Below, piece by piece: positions 62,627-64,000 of a stretch of DNA of 64,000 nucleotides (position 1 is the first letter of the stretch; the number at the start of each line of letters is the position of its first letter). The DNA lies in assembly GCA_039105265.1 (NCBI GenBank), contig JAPFFF010000005.1, positions 4,821,501-4,885,500 on the forward strand. Reading direction: 5' to 3'. The position numbers and the translations under genes are program-made. The notes beneath the pieces were generated by a model. That model had not been told where the DNA came from. It saw nothing but the letters and a program-made list of their open reading frames with translations, and searched no databases. The DNA comes from Tritrichomonas musculus (taxonomy: Eukaryota; Parabasalia; Tritrichomonadida; Tritrichomonadidae).

Positions 62627-63205
62627 TATGTTATTATAGCGTGTTTTATTGAATTATTTCAAATTTTGATATCATATATTTGAATTTCCTCTTATTTGCA
62701 AATATTTGCTAGCTGATTCAAACAGATGCTTATTTTTTTTTTACTAATTGAAAAGCCATGGAGTTAATTTAGTAGGCTTAATTTATAATTTTAATTTATA
62801 ATGATGCTTAATTTTTTTCCTAGCTTATTTTTTTGCACTTCATTCAAAATTACAGATTCTGAATTTAAAATTTTAAAAATAAGAATTAGTATGTTATTAT
62901 AGCGTGTTTTATTGAATTATTTCAAATTTTGATATCATATATTTGAATTTCCTCTTATTTACAAATATTTGCTAGCTGATTCAAACAGATGCTTTTTTTT
63001 TTTACTAATTGAAAAGCCATGGAGTTAATTTAGTAGGCTTAATTTATAATTTTAATTTATAATGATGCTTAATTTTTTTCCTAGCTTATTTTTTTGCACT
63101 TCATTCAAAATCACAGATTCTGAATTTAAAAATTAAAAATAAGAATTAGTATGTTATTATAGCGTGTTTTATTGAATTATTTCAAATTTTGATATCATAT
63201 ATATT
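62627..63205. repeat. Tandem repeat, unit about 262 bp
   Basis: TATGTTATTATAGCGTGTTT recurs at 62627, 62890 and 63150 (spacing 263 and 260 bp). Units also share CTAGCTGATTCAAACAGATG, AAGCCATGGAGTTAATTTAG and CCTAGCTTATTTTTTTGCAC. About 2.2 copies with few differences. Non-coding, satellite-like. Confidence 0.8.
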
Positions 63206-63308
63206 GCAATTTTCCTGCAATGCTTGGCTTGCTTTGATTTAGGTGCCATGTATAATAATGAAGTCAGAGAAGAAAAGCTTGCAATGAAATCACGAAACAT
63301 AAAAATAT
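63206..63308 (+). other. Possible Sel1-like remnant
   Basis: A short open stretch reads LQCLACFDLGAMYNNEVREE then KLAMKSRN, loosely like a Sel1 repeat (LGxMYxNGxGVxKxxxxA). Too short to assign firmly. Confidence 0.2.
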
Positions 63309-63458
63309 ACGTTTAATGCATTCAAAAACCTAATGAAGACGTTTAATGCATTCAAAAACCTAATGAAGACGTTAAAAGTATTCAAAATTCTGATAAATAC
63401 GTTTATTCTATAGAAAATTATGATAACTACGTTTATTGTTATCAAAAATTTGATGATT
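63309..63458. repeat. 30-bp tandem repeat, about five copies
   Basis: Units start ACGTTTAATGCATTCAAAAA with exact 30-bp spacing (63309, 63339, 63369, 63399, 63429). The first two are identical and later ones diverge. Since 30 is a multiple of three the first copies translate as TFNAFKNLMK, but stops appear later. Confidence 0.7.
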
Positions 63459-64000
63459 GACATACAAAAAGTTAAATTTATACGTTAAATACATTTAAAA
63501 AGTTAACATATATTCAAAATAAAGTATACTCATCTTCTCAAAATTTGCTTTTTTTTCTAGCTTTATCTATGATATTTTTTAATTATTTAATAATGCAAAT
63601 GGACTTTAAAAATACTCAAACATTTCAAAATAATTTTATATTTTGTATAGATTATTATGGTTTTGAATTAAATGATGTTTTGTGTTTTCAATTTCGAATG
63701 CAACCAACATTTTCAAAAACTCTCAACATTGTAATATTGCTTATTCATTATTCATCATTCTTATAAAATATTGGAACATTAGATATAGAAATCAATGATC
63801 ACATAGCTTTTTTTCAATAACCACTTTTTCTATATAAATTCGATATGCAAAAAAAACTATTGGAGCCTTTAATTTTTATTTTTTGTTTTTAAAAGATATT
63901 TTTTAAAACAGTATTCATGAAACTCCAAAAAGTAATGTTGCAATATTTGTTAATAAATAAATATAACTTTCTCAAAGTGAATTTTTTTGTTAATCAACTT
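63459..64000. other. Gene-poor end of window
   Basis: AT-rich. A 73-residue frame at 63545-63766 is hydrophobic (MLFFLALSMIFFNYLIMQMD) but has no other support. Nothing further is seen. Confidence 0.4.

Noticed and set aside
63545-63766. 73-residue hydrophobic frame near the window end
   Set aside because: No promoter-like site, homology or composition signal supports it.

Overview
The window is extremely AT-rich eukaryotic DNA, and the signs point to a trichomonad-like protist (Tritrichomonas or Trichomonas type). Those signs are a candidate 25-nt intron, TCAYW initiator-like sites a few bases before start codons, a two-repeat Myb protein, decayed Sel1-like and other multicopy-family fragments, and a Maverick/Polinton beside Merlin-like, MULE-like and TA-targeting elements. 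The organism is inferred from style; no ribosomal or other marker gene is present.

Layout. Bases 1-5.6 kb are ordinary host genes: the 3' part of a long coiled-coil gene, a spliced gene with a glycosyl-hydrolase-13-like C-terminal half, and a multi-pass membrane protein on the other strand. Bases 5.6-10.1 kb are gene-poor, with a broken family fragment and a Sel1 pseudogene. At 10.1-11.4 kb lies a second coiled-coil gene. Bases 11,528-22,479 form a giant inverted repeat: two arms of about 2.5 kb around a 0.6 kb core holding a pseudogene. Each arm carries the same 138-residue reading frame. The left arm has been lengthened to 7.8 kb by five separate insertions with terminal inverted repeats, while the right arm has none, so the right arm supplies empty sites that define four insertions well.

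Bases 24,990-53,228 are one Merlin-like (IS1595-related) transposon with long inverted ends and an apparently intact transposase. Its right end was split twice: by a 21,855-bp Maverick/Polinton (29,205-51,059, 607-bp inverted ends, 5-bp target duplication TTATG) and by a 1,633-bp nearly perfect palindromic TA-targeting element (51,498-53,130). The Maverick looks whole. It carries protein-primed DNA polymerase B, integrase, packaging ATPase, a probable major capsid protein, probable minor capsid proteins, a very large fibre-like protein, an HNH endonuclease, a KilA-N protein and several small unknowns; its two ends are almost identical, so it is young.

Bases 53,397-56,967 are a MULE with a FLYWCH finger and a transposase split by one frame change at an A10 tract. 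It is followed by a second element (56,987-58,497, 8-bp target duplication), AT-rich desert with small inverted-repeat elements, a two-repeat Myb gene (60,595-61,248), and tandem repeats (262-bp and 30-bp units) to the end of the window.

Overall this is a gene-poor nest of mobile elements between a few host genes. The least explained structure is the 11-kb inverted repeat with its one-sided insertion load.
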